Shown here: positions 24,099 to 38,547 of the stretch, one piece after another
Numbering within the stretch: position 1 is the first letter of the stretch
Layout of the letters: every line of letters begins with the position of its first letter
Assembly (NCBI GenBank): GCA_022885665.1
Contig: JAGQDJ010000119.1
Coordinates: 62,001-126,000 of the forward strand
Length of the DNA stretch: 64,000 bases
Origin: Triops longicaudatus
Taxonomy: Eukaryota; Arthropoda; Branchiopoda; Notostraca; Triopsidae
Reading direction: 5' to 3'
Made by a program: the position numbers and the translations under genes
Notes under the pieces: generated by a model
Seen by the model: only the letters and a program-made list of their open reading frames with translations
What the model was told of the DNA's origin: nothing
Database searches by the model: none

Positions 24099-27000
24099 CT
24101 GTAGAAAAACAGAAATGATTCTAACAAATGACGCCGCAATATTTTTCAAAAGCAAATTACCTAGTTAAGAACTCTTGCGTTTTTCAACGGCGTCGTTGTA
24201 GGAATATAAAAAGCAATAAAAATTTATTCAAGGAATAAAAACGTCGTCCAGGAATGCTGAAGGAATGTCGTTCTTCGAGGCTTCTCACTTAAGGCACACA
24301 CACGAATACATGAAGCCTGCAAACCCTGATATTCTGTACACAGAAATCCGGGCTTCTTATAACCGTTATGGTTGAACTGCACTAAGTATCAGTTTATATT
24401 ATCACAGCATCGACAGCACTTGTCAAATTTATAATCCAGTTTGATTAATGTAAGCCCGGTACATCAGGTCCTTCGTTTACCTGCAAGGAAAAATGAGAAA
24501 ATGTACAGGATAATGAAACCAAGAAAAATAAAGAAAACTAGCCGAGTTGAAAGTTATATAGTTAGATCTTTCTAAATACGGGCACTTACCTCCCGCGATG
24601 TATAAGTTATTCTTATCATTTTCCTAATCAAGCGGCCTTAAAAGTTTAACTGCTTTGTTTGTATTCGATACCTACATCTTTCAACTCATCACTTGTAGGA
24701 ATTCTCCCCTTTTGGGGGCGTTCCTTCGCAAGAACAATGGCAGTCCAAATGTGCGGTGGAGGTATGGGGCAATGGTTCCCAAAGTACTTCGGCTATTGGT
24801 TGCCCACGGTTGAGCCTCAATGCAGAATATCCTGGTAATAGCATTTGGGAAGCTAGGTTCTACTGGAATTCCTCTGACTTTTTTCAAACTAGCTCAGAGC
24901 TACAATATGTATTAAATTTTTATTTCACGGGCTTTCTTATCGCGATTAACCTTTCCTAGCCAGATCGTTTACTTCGTTGCTCCTCGTGATTGTTTTGTGC
25001 GCCGATGTCCTTTTTGTGTAATTATAGCACAAATCGTCGATTTTTTTCGGTGCAATTTTCATATCAATTTGGCGCATTATTTCGAGCTTCTCCGAAATTC
25101 CTGGTTTCTCACATTGCAAAAGAAAATTACGTTACAAACTTCTATTTCTTTTTTTTTTTTAATAGCAAAAAACAAAATACGGAAAGAGGTGGAGGCAATG
25201 CTACGTAATACGTATGCGTGTAAGTTCGCGACCAACCTTTCGTTTCTTGAAGGAGAGGAGGGTAATTTAAGAAAGATATTTTTGGGACTGTTTCAAGAAG
25301 CTAAACACCTGACGAAAACATAAGGATCGGCTCGCGTTTCGTTTTCTTTTTTCTCTTTTCTTTTTTCTTCATTGTGAGGCGACCTGAAATTCGTAGGAAT
25401 TAATGAGGTTGATTACTCCGACACTTAGTCGTGTTACATTTGCCCTGCTATATTGTACAGCAGCTTTGTTGCTAACTGAATAGGTAAGTTCTACTACAGG
25501 TTTACAAATTAACGTATAGGTTTTACGTAAATCGAAAAATGTTTTGAAAACACGAAACACTATTCCGTCCGCAAAGCGTTCGACGTTAATAACAAACATT
25601 CTTCTGCTCTGTTTCGATTTAACTCCTCACGGTCTAGGTCGACGTTGTCGCGAGACTCAGTATGTTATTTTTAGGTTACAAAAAGTAGAACGAATGTTTT
25701 ATACGATTTGGGTGATGAAAGTTTCCGGTCAGTTGCATAAGGACTCGAGTAGTCCGTTATGATTTAATTACGTATTCACTGTTATCTTAAACTTAAATAT
25801 GAAAGATTCGTCCAATACGTATGCGCGGTTATTCAGTATTTTACATGCGAAACATGAAACATACTTCAGTGTGATTGTCAGTAAGCGGAAATCACTAGTT
25901 CTCATGCTGAAATCGACGACATTCCTAGGTTAATTTTCTACGCGCAAATTCGAATCGGATAGGCGCCAAAGTATTCTTTTAACTTCAGATAAGTAATTAA
26001 TTAGAAAACATACTATGGTTTACATCGAGTACTAGAAATAACAGCTCTACTCAAATTAGCATAAAAAATGTCAATCTGAATTTCAAAAGCGGGTCTTCCT
26101 TTGACCGGGAGTTCATGGTGGGGCCCTTAGCAGTTTCAGCAAAACGCTCATAGATGGCACCCCTAGCTAAGAATATAATAAATTTCACTAAGCTTCGTAG
26201 ACGGTAGCGGACGGAATTTTAGTTAGTAAGTGAATTTTCGACGCCGAAATAGTGAAACTGGAAAATAATGAAATCATCCTTACGACCTTTGTAAGTAATT
26301 TTTTGATGTCGTATCTATTTATACAATGTCTTGAGTGAAAGAGCCAACATGGCAAAAGTATACGCTTGTAGGAAGGTACCGACTGCTAAAGCAGTAAACT
26401 GCTTCACAAACGCCATCAAAAATGTGCCGCTTGGGGATAGAATTACTTAGCTCACAGTATATCTAAAATATATCTAAAACCTCTTTCATTTGAACGTCTC
26501 TTTGGATAGATTGTGAAGTTACTAACCTCTGGGATCGAATATACCAAAAAGAATAAGCAATTCCGTTTGCGTCTTCACGGTTGGTGATTTGGCGCAGTAT
26601 TTAGCAGTTTTAATTACCCCAATTGGAGTAATACTTCTTAACAACTCGTAGAAGCATACACAGAATAAGTACTAAATCTTATTATCCACTCTAGCAACAA
26701 TATCAGTGAAATATGTCGATAGTTCATTTAGTAACAATGAGATTTGGATGGGGCACTGACACATTATTTGGAACGTAATGGAAAGTCTTCAGTTTTAGAA
26801 CCTCACGGCTTAGTGCAAATTTGGTCATTTCATGAAGCGTATGTAATCGTCAAGGCCCATCTCGTTCTTACCATTGTATTCGACTCAGAAAGAGTTCGGA
26901 CGAATAGGCATCCATAGCTGCAGAAGTTAGAAGACTGCCACTAGGTGGAAAAATTGGTCCAAATCCAAGCGTCGCGACGCGACTTGGCAAGAGGTCTTCA

Positions 27001-30000
27001 GATGGCATTTGCATGGCAAAGGGAGCGATATTTTCTCCAGCCGTTTTGTTATGTTACAACGCTCGTTACCTTGCCGGAGAGATCTAGTCGCGTTCTATTT
27101 ATAATTAAAGCAGTGCCTTCACTTACTTTTCTCCTTCTCTTCTGTTTTCTCCCTACGAACTTTGGTATTTCCATAGCCACTACATCGTGTCATCTTCAGC
27201 GTGCTGGGAGCTCGGTGCTTCACTACTGGTATCGCATTGGAGCGAGAGAGAGCGTGATCAAAATTCTGTCTGTTTCTTTAGAGCCGTACATCAAAACCCT
27301 AGTGCTTCCAATAAAAGGACGTACAATAGAAAACTGGATATCTTAACACTTGGACAAAAACTGGAAAAAAATAGTGTCGTGGTGCGGACGCGTTTGTTTG
27401 CCTCAAAACGTGGTTTGATCGGAATTCCTTGATCATCAGGGTAAATATTTAGGCTTGTTTCGTAGACACTTTTTTACAGTACGCATTTAACCTTAATTCC
27501 AATCAGCCATCAAGACGTGAAGTTATCCTTAGTTCGTAATAGGAGAATTGACGAACATACAAGGAAGCATTGGTGACATGTGTTAGCCATTTCGGTCTGT
27601 GTTCTGTCAGCGTACGAACGAATCGTTCCCAGCAGGCTTGTTTCTCACTTAAACACATTTTCGTACTGAAAGCTGTATATAAAAGAATCCGTATAAAAAA
27701 GCTGCATAAAAAATTTCCAAAAGCTAGACTGTGATAGCATTAAACTTTATTTTTCGCTAATTACTGCAAGGTCATTAATACCGCAATTATTAAAGCAACA
27801 CTGTAAGACCATCTTTCTCGTGTCACCGAAATCGAAGGCGAGAACGCTACCGTAGGACGCAAGGAAAGTGACCCTAGGCCCCATGCTTGCATAACGGTCC
27901 GTTCTTGTTCAAGCTTGTTCACAGCCGCGCGGTGTGACAGGGGATGTAAAAAGGAGACTTTAGAAAAGGGGTGGAGAAGACAAGTGCACTGAGAAAGGGC
28001 AAGAGGGCATACAGTTTCATCCATTTCTCCATACTTTCTTCAAAGACATGTTCGTATGTGCATGCAAAAGCGCAAGAAGTCGAGGCCACTCAACCCAACA
28101 TGTGCTAAAAATAAGGGGGTAACTTGTCCGTCCTCCCGAGCTAAGTTTAGATGCATCCCTGCGTGTATTTCTTTGCTTGTTCGTTCTATTCTACTCTTTA
28201 CATGAGTGCCATGTTAGATGTATTGATTGATTAAAATTAGCTTTCTCGGACATGTGGCGCCAGCTAGTCGTGTCTATCACTCTTCCACTTTTTTTCTTGC
28301 TTCACATAGTGTATTTGCGTTTGTCCAAAATAATCCATCTTTGCTCCCGCTCATAGGTCTTTTCACCCTATAGTGCAAGGTAAATACGCTGGGTTCTCAA
28401 AAAAAGATGTCGAGGTGTCTAGGTCGTCGAGGCTAGCAAAAGCGGCTTGATAGCCGCTTCAACTCAATCAAAAAGAAGCTAAATATAGGGAGTCTTTTTG
28501 GCACATTTGCAGAGCACGTGATACGTCAGCAGGGCAAATGGTTTTAGTTATGTGCTTCTTTAAATGATCAGTAAAAATTTATCCCCCCTCATCTAAACAT
28601 GCGAAAGACATACGAGAGATTTATTACGAGCAGTATTGTTGTTTGGGTGGGTAACCGAGTACGCTTGTTCGTCAGCTTTAGCACATCTGGAAAAGATCAA
28701 ATTCGTAGGAACGCATTAACGCATGTTGTCGAGCTCGTTGTTTAGATCGACATATTGTTTTCCGCTAATGACGCATGGAGGGTATGCTATGTTTTGGCGG
28801 CTTCAGGTTGACGGATGAAGTCATTTCACTACAAAAGATTTCTAGGTTTGTTAACAGTTTGCGATCAGAGGGTGGTTTACAAATGACAAGTGGGATAGTT
28901 GACAAAATTGGATACAAATTTAGAAAATACTCTAGGAAACTCAACAGTGTTGTGCTATAGGTTATAATAAAACGAATTACGTTTCCCTGCTATGATTGCG
29001 TTTTTACTACTTATATGATACTACAGTAAAATCTTGCTATAACAAACCCTTATAACACGAATTGCCAGCTCTGAAAAAATTACAAACAAAAATCTCCGTA
29101 AAAACTGTATGCATGGCCTTGCTGCAAGTTAAACGAGGCATTAACATGCCCCGCACCAGCGTTTATGACAGAACAAACCTTGTCAAGTTTTCATCCCCTT
29201 TTCATGTTTCAGTTGCTTTGCGGAGCAAGTGTGAGTTGAGCCATTTTGTCTAAGTCCCTTGTAGCCATTTTTTTTTGGTCGTTGCACGCGGTGACTATCT
29301 CTGTTCTGTCGGTCTCTTTGCTTTACACATTCCTGCAGTTTGTTTTCCTAAAATCATAGTTCTTGTTGTAACCGCCTAACTACCGTCTTTTTATTTCTTG
29401 TATGCTTTACGGTTCTTAAACCAAAGTTGACAAATCGGGAAATAAGAATAATGAGAAAATGAAAATAAAATCTCAAATATTTGTGCGGCTGTATTGAGCA
29501 ACATCGGGAGTGTTTGCCGTGATTTTAGATTAGGGACATTTTGGATGTTGCGTTGGCATTAAGCTAACTTTAGCCCTCCAGACTGGCACGAGTTAGTAGC
29601 ATAAGAACCGACGAAAATGAAAAAAAGCTATAAAAAGAGACAAGCGAAGACGGAAACAGTAACCGCTCCGACAATCGAAGCACAAAGCTAAACATAGACA
29701 TTAGCTCTTATAATGAATCAACTCTCATAACGCTTTTTTCGCAGCTCTCTCGTGCAAACTTGCCAACAGAGATCAAGTAATTTTTCGCCATTTTGGTGCA
29801 CTTGGCATAACACGCGCTTTGCACTAGCCTGCCTTAGAAGCATTTTAAAGCACGATAACCTTCACTAGGACACAGATACAGTGTTACACTTTCGAAGGCG
29901 ACATTTTCCAGCCATTTAAATTCTTCTGCCGTGGGTTTTACGAGGCGACAGGTGAACTGGAATCTAGGACAGGGCAACATTTTAGACGGAAGACGAAAAA

Positions 30001-32078
30001 ACTGGTAGAGGATGGCACTAGGTAAAATCCGGCCGTGTTTTATTTTGCTGCGTACCAAAACAGAAATGAACTCATCGCTATTTCGGAACAGCCAATGCAT
30101 CTCGAGGGAAAATTAACAAAGTAACTTCAGTCGTTTGACAGGCCACACCTGTTTGAAACTTGTTAAACTCCGCGCTCTCGTGAGAGGCAACAGATCGCTT
30201 AAAACACTTTCTTTTCAATGTTTGCTTTAGTGAGGAAAAAACTGTAGACTGTTAGAGAAATTATGTGTCACGTGAAAAAACCGTAGGCCTGGGAAATAAA
30301 TTTACAAGACCTCTCAGATGAACTTCCGTTCTTCACGTCCAGATTCTTGGTTAAAAGCTTTGGTGCATTTGAACTGCTCACCTGTGAGAATCAAGTGTAA
30401 ACGATTCTAGGCATTTTTTAAGAGCTATTAGATGTTGTGTTAGAAATTCATAGCAGTATATTTTAAAAATGATAATTATTAAATAGTTTTGATGTCTTAT
30501 AAAATTACTTCGTATATTTAGGCAGCTAGATTCATTTTAATCCTAGGTTGCTAAATTAGGATACATTCTAGAGCAATTTACCTGGGAAGACTAAAACAAT
30601 AATAAAAATAAGCAAAGTAAAAAGTAGAACAATTTCGCGAAATAACTGAAGTAATGTTATTTATAACTTAATTTATGATGGGAAGCTTAGGCGCAACCAA
30701 ACTTTTGACCAGGGATGAGCAACCTTATCGCCCATTGCCACATGCATAGCGCATTGGCAGTGAAACGAAATTCTTCGAGTTCAACCGCAAATCCCTTCGC
30801 ACGCGACGCAACGATATTCTATTTTTCGACTGCGTTTCATTTGTATCTCGTGAGGTTAAGAAGTTTTCTACTACAGGAAACTACTAAAGGAAAAGTTTTC
30901 CAGAAACTATTTTTTTTGTCTTTCTGCGGATTTTCCGCGAATTGAGATAAAATTCAGTCCAAATGCCAAGAGTTTTGTGTCGAATGCGATAAAAACTTTG
31001 ACAGAAAGAACAGAAGTGTCTTTCGGGAAAACAACGCTCTTTTTCGCAATTACTGGCAAGCTGTGTAGAAGTATTTTGCAGTAATAAACGATAGCATTTG
31101 ACCGAGTCATTGAAATTTATTAAATATAATTTTAGGTCATGTTCTCACAAAGTTAGCGTAAACATGAAGTGTAATATTACTGTCATTAAATACAAAAAAA
31201 TATATTACTGCGTTCACGAAACCGATGCAGAAACCCCATGTTATTCGTTCATAAAGAAAACGTGTAATCCCACAATACAGCATAAAAAGGTCATATGATT
31301 ACGCGCGTTCAGAGTGAAAGACAAAAGCATGTTGAGTTTGGTCGCTCTAATCGAGAAAAACAAGCCAGGTTGCCATCTTGATTGCGAGAGTATAAAATTG
31401 GGGGTGACAAATGCCGATGGCGCTCGTGGCCCCTCCTGGAACCTTCTGCGGCTAGTGTCAGCTTGTCGTTTTAATCTCGTGTGCATAACTAGAATAGAGA
31501 AGTCATAAATTTGGCCGAAAATAAAACACAGCTGAGGTTTACTTTTGCTTGTCATGTGCTTTGCTGTGCCTGGACACCGGAGTTGCCGCTTTCGGTTCCA
31601 AGTCCCATGCGCAAAATTGCGTCAACAGTATTATTATCATGCCCTGCAGTAAGAAGAACTAGAGAAGCTGACAATTTGCATCATAACTTCTGTTGTGCTC
31701 GAAGAGTTTTGCGCTAAATAAATTCAAGGCCCTCATAATTCTCAATCTAAAACTTGGGGCATTTTCTACGCAAAAGAAGGAAACTTAGCCCATAACGATT
31801 AACTTTTTAATTAGGAGCGTGAAGTAGACTTGTACGTGTGGGCTGAATTGGACTTCGAAAATAGTAAAACAAGTAAATTCGAAAATAGTAAATTGGAAAA
31901 TAGGTGCCTTGAAAACCCAGAGCCGCTAAAGTTAGGAAAACACCCATATATTCTTACTCATCGGTAGAAGTGAAGTCGGAAGCTTACCCGAGTTTCCGAA
32001 AATTTTCTGGGCCAAATACAGGTCGGTGCCAAGAAGGGTGTAGGCAGGCAAGTTTTAAACACCCATAGTGAGCAAATA

Positions 32079-32113
32079 AACAAACAACGAATCTCATCCT
32101 CACGTTGTTTGTT
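32079..32113. repeat. 11-bp perfect inverted repeat
   Basis: AACAAACAACG at 32,079-32,089 and its exact complement at 32,103-32,113, separated by 13 bases. A short hairpin-forming sequence with no known role; no target-site duplication or transposase frame is visible. Confidence 0.6.
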
Positions 32114-33836
32114 CGTTATACTGTTCTGTAATAGTATACCACGTTTAGTAAAATGTCCCTTAATTGGGCTTGTTGTCGTCAGTTAAATCCAGTCAGAACA
32201 AAAGAAATAACGCGTTCTTCCAAATAATCTTGTTTAAAGCGTAACAATAGCAATAACTAAAAATTTAATTTCCGTCCTTTTATTGTCGGACGAGACATAC
32301 TACATCCTCTCATAGAACGCTTCCAATAAACATGTGACCTACTGACCTTAAGTCAGAAATGAAGTAGTAGCTAGCTGAGTAATTTTCTGTGAAAAAAGCT
32401 ATTTATTGTTGTAAAAGATGTCGACCTCCCACCACGCGTTAAAACGTCTAAAGTTGCTAGAAAGGCTTGAGTTCTTCGTTTACATTTGTGCTATAAAAAG
32501 GAGAAAATGGTTTTATTCTGAGCACGTGGCATCGGGTGACAATGAGTAGTGCTTCCATTGCGCGAGCTACCGTTGCTGAACAAAAACTGTACGCAAACTA
32601 TGTATTAGAGATTACTACTGTAATGCACAAGTAGTATTCTTTGGCGTTTCAATTATACTTCATTACTACGCTGTCTGTCGCTTTTACACGTACTTGATCT
32701 GATGAACGCGCCAATGCCACAGTATAAGGGTTTAACACACTATGCTAGTGCTTTCAAGATCGCAGAGCAAACGTGTGTTTGGCTCTGAAGGACGTCTTAT
32801 AAATTCATTGTAGTTTGCAAACTATGCGGTTAGCTTGTGTTTTGCGTTCAAATGCACATAAATGTTGAAATAGTTTAGTTTGTCCAACCCTTTACTTTTC
32901 TAGTAGCAGGTAGCGCACATAAATTTAAGCGAAGGTGTGATATTTATTGCTTTCAGGTGACAGCAAAGATTTGTTGCCATTGTCCATCAAGCAACCTGTT
33001 CTATGCTGAGAAGACTAAAAGAATGCTTTAGTATTTCTTCCATTATAGTGGACTAACCCAAAGAGCTGTAACTGAAAGAGGTATAAACGTCAGTGTGCTC
33101 TTTGAAAGCTTCATCATTAGCTCCGAAAGACCGCGCAGTGGTTATGGTTGTAGAGAGGAAATCCATCATGCCGTATATCAACTTGTCTGCGAGATAATAC
33201 GGAACGTGACGCGTGGTTTGATGGAGTATTTCGTGGAGCTCCGTAGAGAACGAAACACAGCTCAGACAGGAAGAGTAAACGCATTATGTGACTAATCCAT
33301 TCATAATGAAAAGCAATCGCGCATTTGCCATTTTAATTCCCTTTTTTGGAACACTCCCCCAACTTCGCAGACCAATGCCATGCAACTTTTTTTTTTTTTT
33401 TGAACTGTTGAAAAGAACCCACATGCTTTTCGCATTTTCTTTCGCTTCTTCCTATTTAGTAAGGAAATTATTTATTGTTTTCACTTTAGTTTTCCATTCG
33501 TAAAGTTAGACTTGAACTGCCATTCAAGATTTTTTGTAATACACTGAGGTATCAATTTCAAAATTATGCAAGGACTAGTGGAATGCTATTGAAAAGAGTA
33601 AGGAAATGGTTTACTAATATTCCAAACTTTTCCCATTAGTGATGCGTACATAAAAAAAAGCTTAAAAGAGAAACACTGCCACTGGAATTTGCATTCTGTT
33701 GAAATGCCATCATTTAAGAGTACGATAGTTTTCTCACCAGCACGGCTGGGCATACGTCGTCTTGCGTCACTCGTGTACCAAGATGACCTCATGTTTCGTC
33801 ACATTCATAGTGCTTTTTTGGGTAGTGTAATCTTAA

Positions 33837-33844
33837 TGACGTCA
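33837..33844. promoter_or_regulatory. Full CRE palindrome near the first nesprin exon
   Basis: TGACGTCA, the consensus CREB/ATF site, followed directly by ATAAAAAC and located about 145 bp upstream of the spliced nesprin leader exon. This is a reasonable promoter element for the upstream nesprin start, but about one such site is expected by chance in a window this size. Confidence 0.3.
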
Positions 33845-33987
33845 TAAAAACACATCCCCAGCTGTAGGCATGACATTTTCGTTTGTTTTTTTTAATCTGA
33901 TGCGTCCAATATATTCTAAAAAATGCTATTATGTTAGACACGAAAAGACGCAATTTTCTAATTTTTTTTTCTTTATTTTCTCTACAG

Positions 33988-34742
33988 GAAACCAGCTAAA
34001 GTAAGACAAGCCGGAATGTTTTTTTCTGTATTAGTAGAAGAAACTCAAGTCTCCTAAAACGACTATCGAACGACTACGAAACTAGAACGTCGATAAGCCG
34101 CCACGATGTCGCAGAGCCCCGGTCCCGGTCCGCGAAAATATGTGCCGGGGAGTAATCCTGGGTACCAGTCGCCCATCCCTATGGCTCCGCGAGCAACAGC
34201 AGACACTCCTCCTCCTACTCTCAACCCGTTACGCCGTTTCGGTGGGCGTGGCTCGCCCCAAAGTTCGCCCTGCCCTTCGCCCAGACCCAAAGCGCTAATT
34301 GGACTAAGCAGTTCGAATATTTATGCTTCTGGTGGAAGCACGAGCTCCTTAGCTGGACTCGGCGCTACTTCTCCCGTACCTTTTACTTATGGAGGCTTGG
34401 AGATGAGCGGAGGCGGAGCCTTTCAACCCCTTAAACATTCTCCTTCCGGAGTGCGACCTTCGTCTTGGGTACGTGTACGATTTTTGAATTTGTGCGTGAA
34501 TCATGTTTGTGAGCTTTGTTCTTGTTTCACACACTAGATGGGACCTAGTACATCTCAAAGTCCTTTACCGGGACCTTTGGCGATGTCTCCTACTCCGAGT
34601 GCCATGTCGGCGGGATCGTTTGAATGGGGGTTTGTTCCTGAAGGGGGTGAATTATCAACGGCAGACATCATCGCCTCGCAATCCCAGGATTATGTCGACG
34701 AGCGCTTGGCAGAATTTCAGGCGACTATCCAACAGTTGCAAT
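33988..34742 (+). CDS. SYNE1: Nesprin alternative N terminus A
   Basis: Leader exon 33,988-34,468 follows a strong acceptor (TTTTCTCTACAG). Its coding part starts at ATG 34,106 (MSQSPGPGPRKYV), the first ATG in good context. A second exon runs 34,538-34,742. Together they encode 189 residues: a Pro/Gly/Ser-rich disordered part, then a predicted helix reading SQDYVDERLAEFQATIQQLQ. The donor is a strong T/GTAAGT in phase 1. The first CH exon at 42,830 needs exactly phase 1, and joining would give QQLQ-Y-EQERVQKK, resembling the QRLQDEQE start of vertebrate nesprin-1 CH1. The joining is inferred. Alternatively this is a separate small gene whose next exon I did not find, but no such exon is visible before 39.8 kb. 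Confidence 0.6.
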
Positions 34743-37700
34743 GTAAGTACGGTCTTGCGCACACAATATTAGTTGAGAAACTTAGTCATATAAGGTAAAG
34801 AAATAACAATAAAATAGAAAGAAATATAGTAAGGGCAGCACATTAACGTCTCTGTGTAGCGTGTAGCTTACCAGCATATTATTGTGCAATAATTAGGATT
34901 GTCTTTGTTTAATAGACATCGAAAGTGCTCATTAAATCTTTCTTTCGAAATGTAAATGTGTTAAGGAAAGTTGCTAATTACATTTTCCGCTAATTAATTA
35001 TCAGGAAGCAGCAAAGAGGAAAAAACAGTTCTGTGTGTAAAAAAGAAGTTAACAAGGCTGCAGCACCAAAACGTAGCTACCAAAGAAGATCAATGACTTT
35101 CGCAAAAAAAAAATGCTAATTTGCGGTGTGTACCGTACGGTTCTGGAATTTGGCTCAATTGAGCCTTGTCTGTCACGACGTGGAAGTACTGATGGGTTTT
35201 AGGTTCATAGCCAGTAATTGTTTTCTTGACTTTATTTTGGGCTCTTATAATATGTGGTTGTCTTGGTTAAGCTGTTTTCGTGGAATTGCATTGAGTGGCA
35301 GAACATGCGTAGGTGGAGAGAATCTCATGCAATGTGCAAATGTACTAAAGACATGGCTCGTTGCCAGAGCAATTAAACGCGTTTTACTATTTTCATTTTC
35401 AAATGGCAGCAGTACAGGTCGTGCAATGTAAGTAAAGTAGGCGAAAAAAGTGGCCAACAAAGACAGTTTTATAATAGTGTTCTTATCTGGTGCATTTTGT
35501 ACGCAAACAAAATAAGAATTCAAGTGTCATAATTTTTGTTGTTCTGGTTCAGGCGTGAAAACAGGAGACTTTGAATCTTTCTACTTCAACCGTACTTAAT
35601 ATTGCGATATGAAGCAGTAGAGAAAAAATACTTTTGATTGTCGTTACAGTCAAGTCAGATATCTCCACATCGCTAAGTTAGAGATAAACTGACAGCTAAC
35701 TTTTCCCTTTTTTAGTTTTTATTATTTTCCACCTTACACTCATTACCTACATAATGTCAGGGTTCATACGCTTTTAAGTGCGTAGGACCTTAAAAAGCTG
35801 TATGTATTAAGGCTACCCCTTCTTCAGCTATTTTTTAGACTTTACTGCCACGTTGCGAACAGGTTTTTTATTGCACAACCGCCGAAGGTTGTACAGAACC
35901 TGCACGAACCAGTAGTGTTATTGATGAAGAGCCTTTCGACTAACTTTCGCTGCAACTAGCGGGCATATGCGTTCCATTTATTGTAATGTATTACTCGTTT
36001 CTATGGATCATTCGTAAGCATGTCTTTAGTGGCAACGTAAGTTTGAAAAAGAAGGCCGCTGCCCCCTGATTTCACTCTACGTGGGCCACCTACCACACCT
36101 AGGAAAATTCTAGGAAAACGCAAGCCAATTCCACACGCATTCATTTTTTCAAGTCAGTTAACATAGATCCACTTTAAAGCAGGATTTTTCAAATCAAGTT
36201 AAATTACGTAAACAAGTTGAAACGATTTTTACTGGGGTCAATTCCTTTCCAGCTTAGAAATAAGTGTTGTCAGTTTAAAAACAAGTTTGAAGGTTTTTTC
36301 AATATGTACTTTTTCATCGCGGTGAAGGAAGCGCCCGTGATCACGTATGATAGTGAAAAGAGAAAGGTTCAATGCCAATCCATATTTCTCTATCATCACG
36401 CTATATCATGCCTTTGTCCACGTCCGTAGTTTTGGTTTTAATTTGTAAGATTTTTCCGTGTCATTTCCAGCTAGTTTCAATTCTCGTAAACGGAAATTAA
36501 ATCTAACGCAGAAAATTGATACTTCAATACTTGTCAGATACATCCAGTTCACGGGGGGTTTAGTATATCTGGGTTGAACTGAAAATTCAAAGAAAATACA
36601 AATTTAACACCGGGAGAGCTTTCTTTAAGCGAAGCTAATTTTTACTCATGTTAAGATTCCTGGGTAACGAGATTTTTAAGATATATGTAGTACAGTAATT
36701 ATGAAAAAAAATAATCTTGGTCGGCATAAATCGTAGGTTACCGGCAGTTTATTTGGGCTTTAAGACATCAGTATGGCTCTTTAGTGAAGGTCGGTGTTTT
36801 CGAGGCTGGGAGTGCCAAAACAGCGTGGGCGACCGAAGGCAGTAGATGATCAACTTCATTAGCATTTTACCTTCAAAGCTGCTTAGCATGGATTTGTTCT
36901 TGACTCTCTCTTTTACTCTTGCATTCGCATTGACTACATCTTGAAATAACTCAGGTGCTGAAATTGGACCTTTCGTTCAAACTTGGGTGGCAGTGGAGAA
37001 GAAAAGTTGACTGGTTGTAGCTCCTATTCTCTGTGACAAGTTACTAATTTCCTAATCCTTGACATTTTAGCATTTCGAACAAATCCGGTTTTACGTACAC
37101 TTGTTAACATTCAGGAACCTTAGGGCAAAGCTTTAAGGAGTTTTCGCCGTCTCGCAATTAAATAGTGTTTTTCAGACGAAAAACTTGCTTGACCTCTACA
37201 CCCTTAAAAACTAGACACTCTAAGTGACAATTATCAAAACAAGACAGTCAATATAGTGCCGGATACATGGTACAATCTACCATGATACTGATTTGTTAAC
37301 ACCCAGCTGTCAAAATTTTTAAGTTAGGTTCTGTTAGTTAAGCTAAGTTTAACCTTTATTAGTTTCTTGGATTTCAAAAGTGTGAGTTTCGAAGTAATGA
37401 AAAGGAGATCTTGTAGACTCCATTCTGTTCACGGATAAACCCAACTTTACATGATATGAATACAGTCTTCGATACCATTTTTCCTCCAACGATGGTCGTG
37501 GTAAATATCACGACTAGCGTACCAAATTTGCGTACAATGTCTTGTTAAGACTTGACATTTGGACCCTTTTTTCTTACCATGTCTCCTTTTCTTAAAGCAA
37601 CTGGCCAAGCACGAAATGCAGGACATGTAAAGGGAAATTATAAAACATTTTCACATAAAAATACGTTGCTTTGTTTTCATGAGTTTAAGTCAGTAAGTTA

Positions 37701-38547
37701 GAACGGTACCGTTTGTTTTTTCTCGCACTAAAAAAAGTAAAACTACGATGTCGGAACTTTGAAAAGAAAACTTTTTTTGAAAAGAAAGATTTGAGTTACC
37801 TTAAGGCCTACAATAGTAGTGCTTTGTTGTAATGTAGTTACCACTGAAAGATGCACGTTTGAGAAAAAAGGATTTACATAAGTAAACTTGAGAGCTGTGT
37901 GCCTTTGCGTTTCACCTCGTTGAGTTTCCTCACAGCATATTCTTAACCTCTTTGCTGCTGTACTTTACACGAGTGACACATCAAGATTTAAGAATACCGG
38001 TGCTGGTCGAAGTGGCTATGTAAACGAATGCACGGGACAAAATTTCATGAAGGTTAAATGAAAGAGCAATGGCGCAGAGACGACGTCGTGTAAATACACC
38101 GCGTAATGCACCGAAGTATAAAAACGGGCTACGGTCGCCACTCACGAGCGTAGAAGTCTGTAGCTTGTAAATGTAGAAAAAATTGCCCTCGACAGCGGAA
38201 AATCACTATTTTCTTTTCAACAACTCGGTTGCTCTGAATTCGTAGGTTTGCAATAAAGTTATTTTGTGAACCTCGTCGCATAAAAAGAAAAGCAAAATTC
38301 CAACACACGATCTCCCCTTGGGAATGTTACGAAGCTCAACCGAAATGACGGCCTTGAATGTTGCCAAAATGCGGCAGTTGTTATTACGCAAGTCTCCGTC
38401 CCACCTTGAAAAAGTTGCACGTGTAAACGTGGACCGGCTACCATCCTAAATAATTAGCTAAACTTTTATTGCAAACAAGAGCGTGTATCGTATATCCTAT
38501 GCTAGAAATGCCAACTTTGTTTGAAGAAAAGTAATAATGAAAAAAAA

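Larger units (their letters stand above)
24099..33987. other. 9.9-kb intergenic stretch between divergent NIN and nesprin
   Basis: Ninein reads left from 24,070 and nesprin reads right from about 34,000, so the promoters of both lie here or at its edges. Minus-strand splice-like signals near 24,480 and 24,590 could be ninein leader exons. I find no other exon chain: the longest open frames (about 130 codons near 26.9-27.3 kb) lack recognisable homology and good starts. Minor features are a perfect 12-bp palindrome at 26,969-26,980, an 8-bp stem with a 4-base loop at 28,440-28,459, an 11-bp inverted repeat with a 13-base loop at 32,079-32,113, and TATA-like boxes at 27,676 and 32,492. Confidence 0.55.

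Noticed and set aside
26945..27346. 133-codon frame in the ninein-nesprin gap
   Set aside because: Starts with GTG, has no homology I recognise and no splice partners.
28440..28459. 8-bp hairpin with TGAT loop, and a 12-bp palindrome at 26,969
   Set aside because: Isolated short inverted repeats without neighbouring signals; expected at low frequency by chance.
9710..33359. Other perfect CArG decamers (9,710; 11,221; 15,287; 33,350)
   Set aside because: About five are expected by chance in this composition; one lies in ninein coding sequence and one is pure T in the middle. None is paired as at SRF.
34106..34742. An independent small gene rather than a nesprin head
   Set aside because: No downstream exon, stop or poly(A) context was found, and the phase and sequence fit to CH1 are good. 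Not fully excluded.
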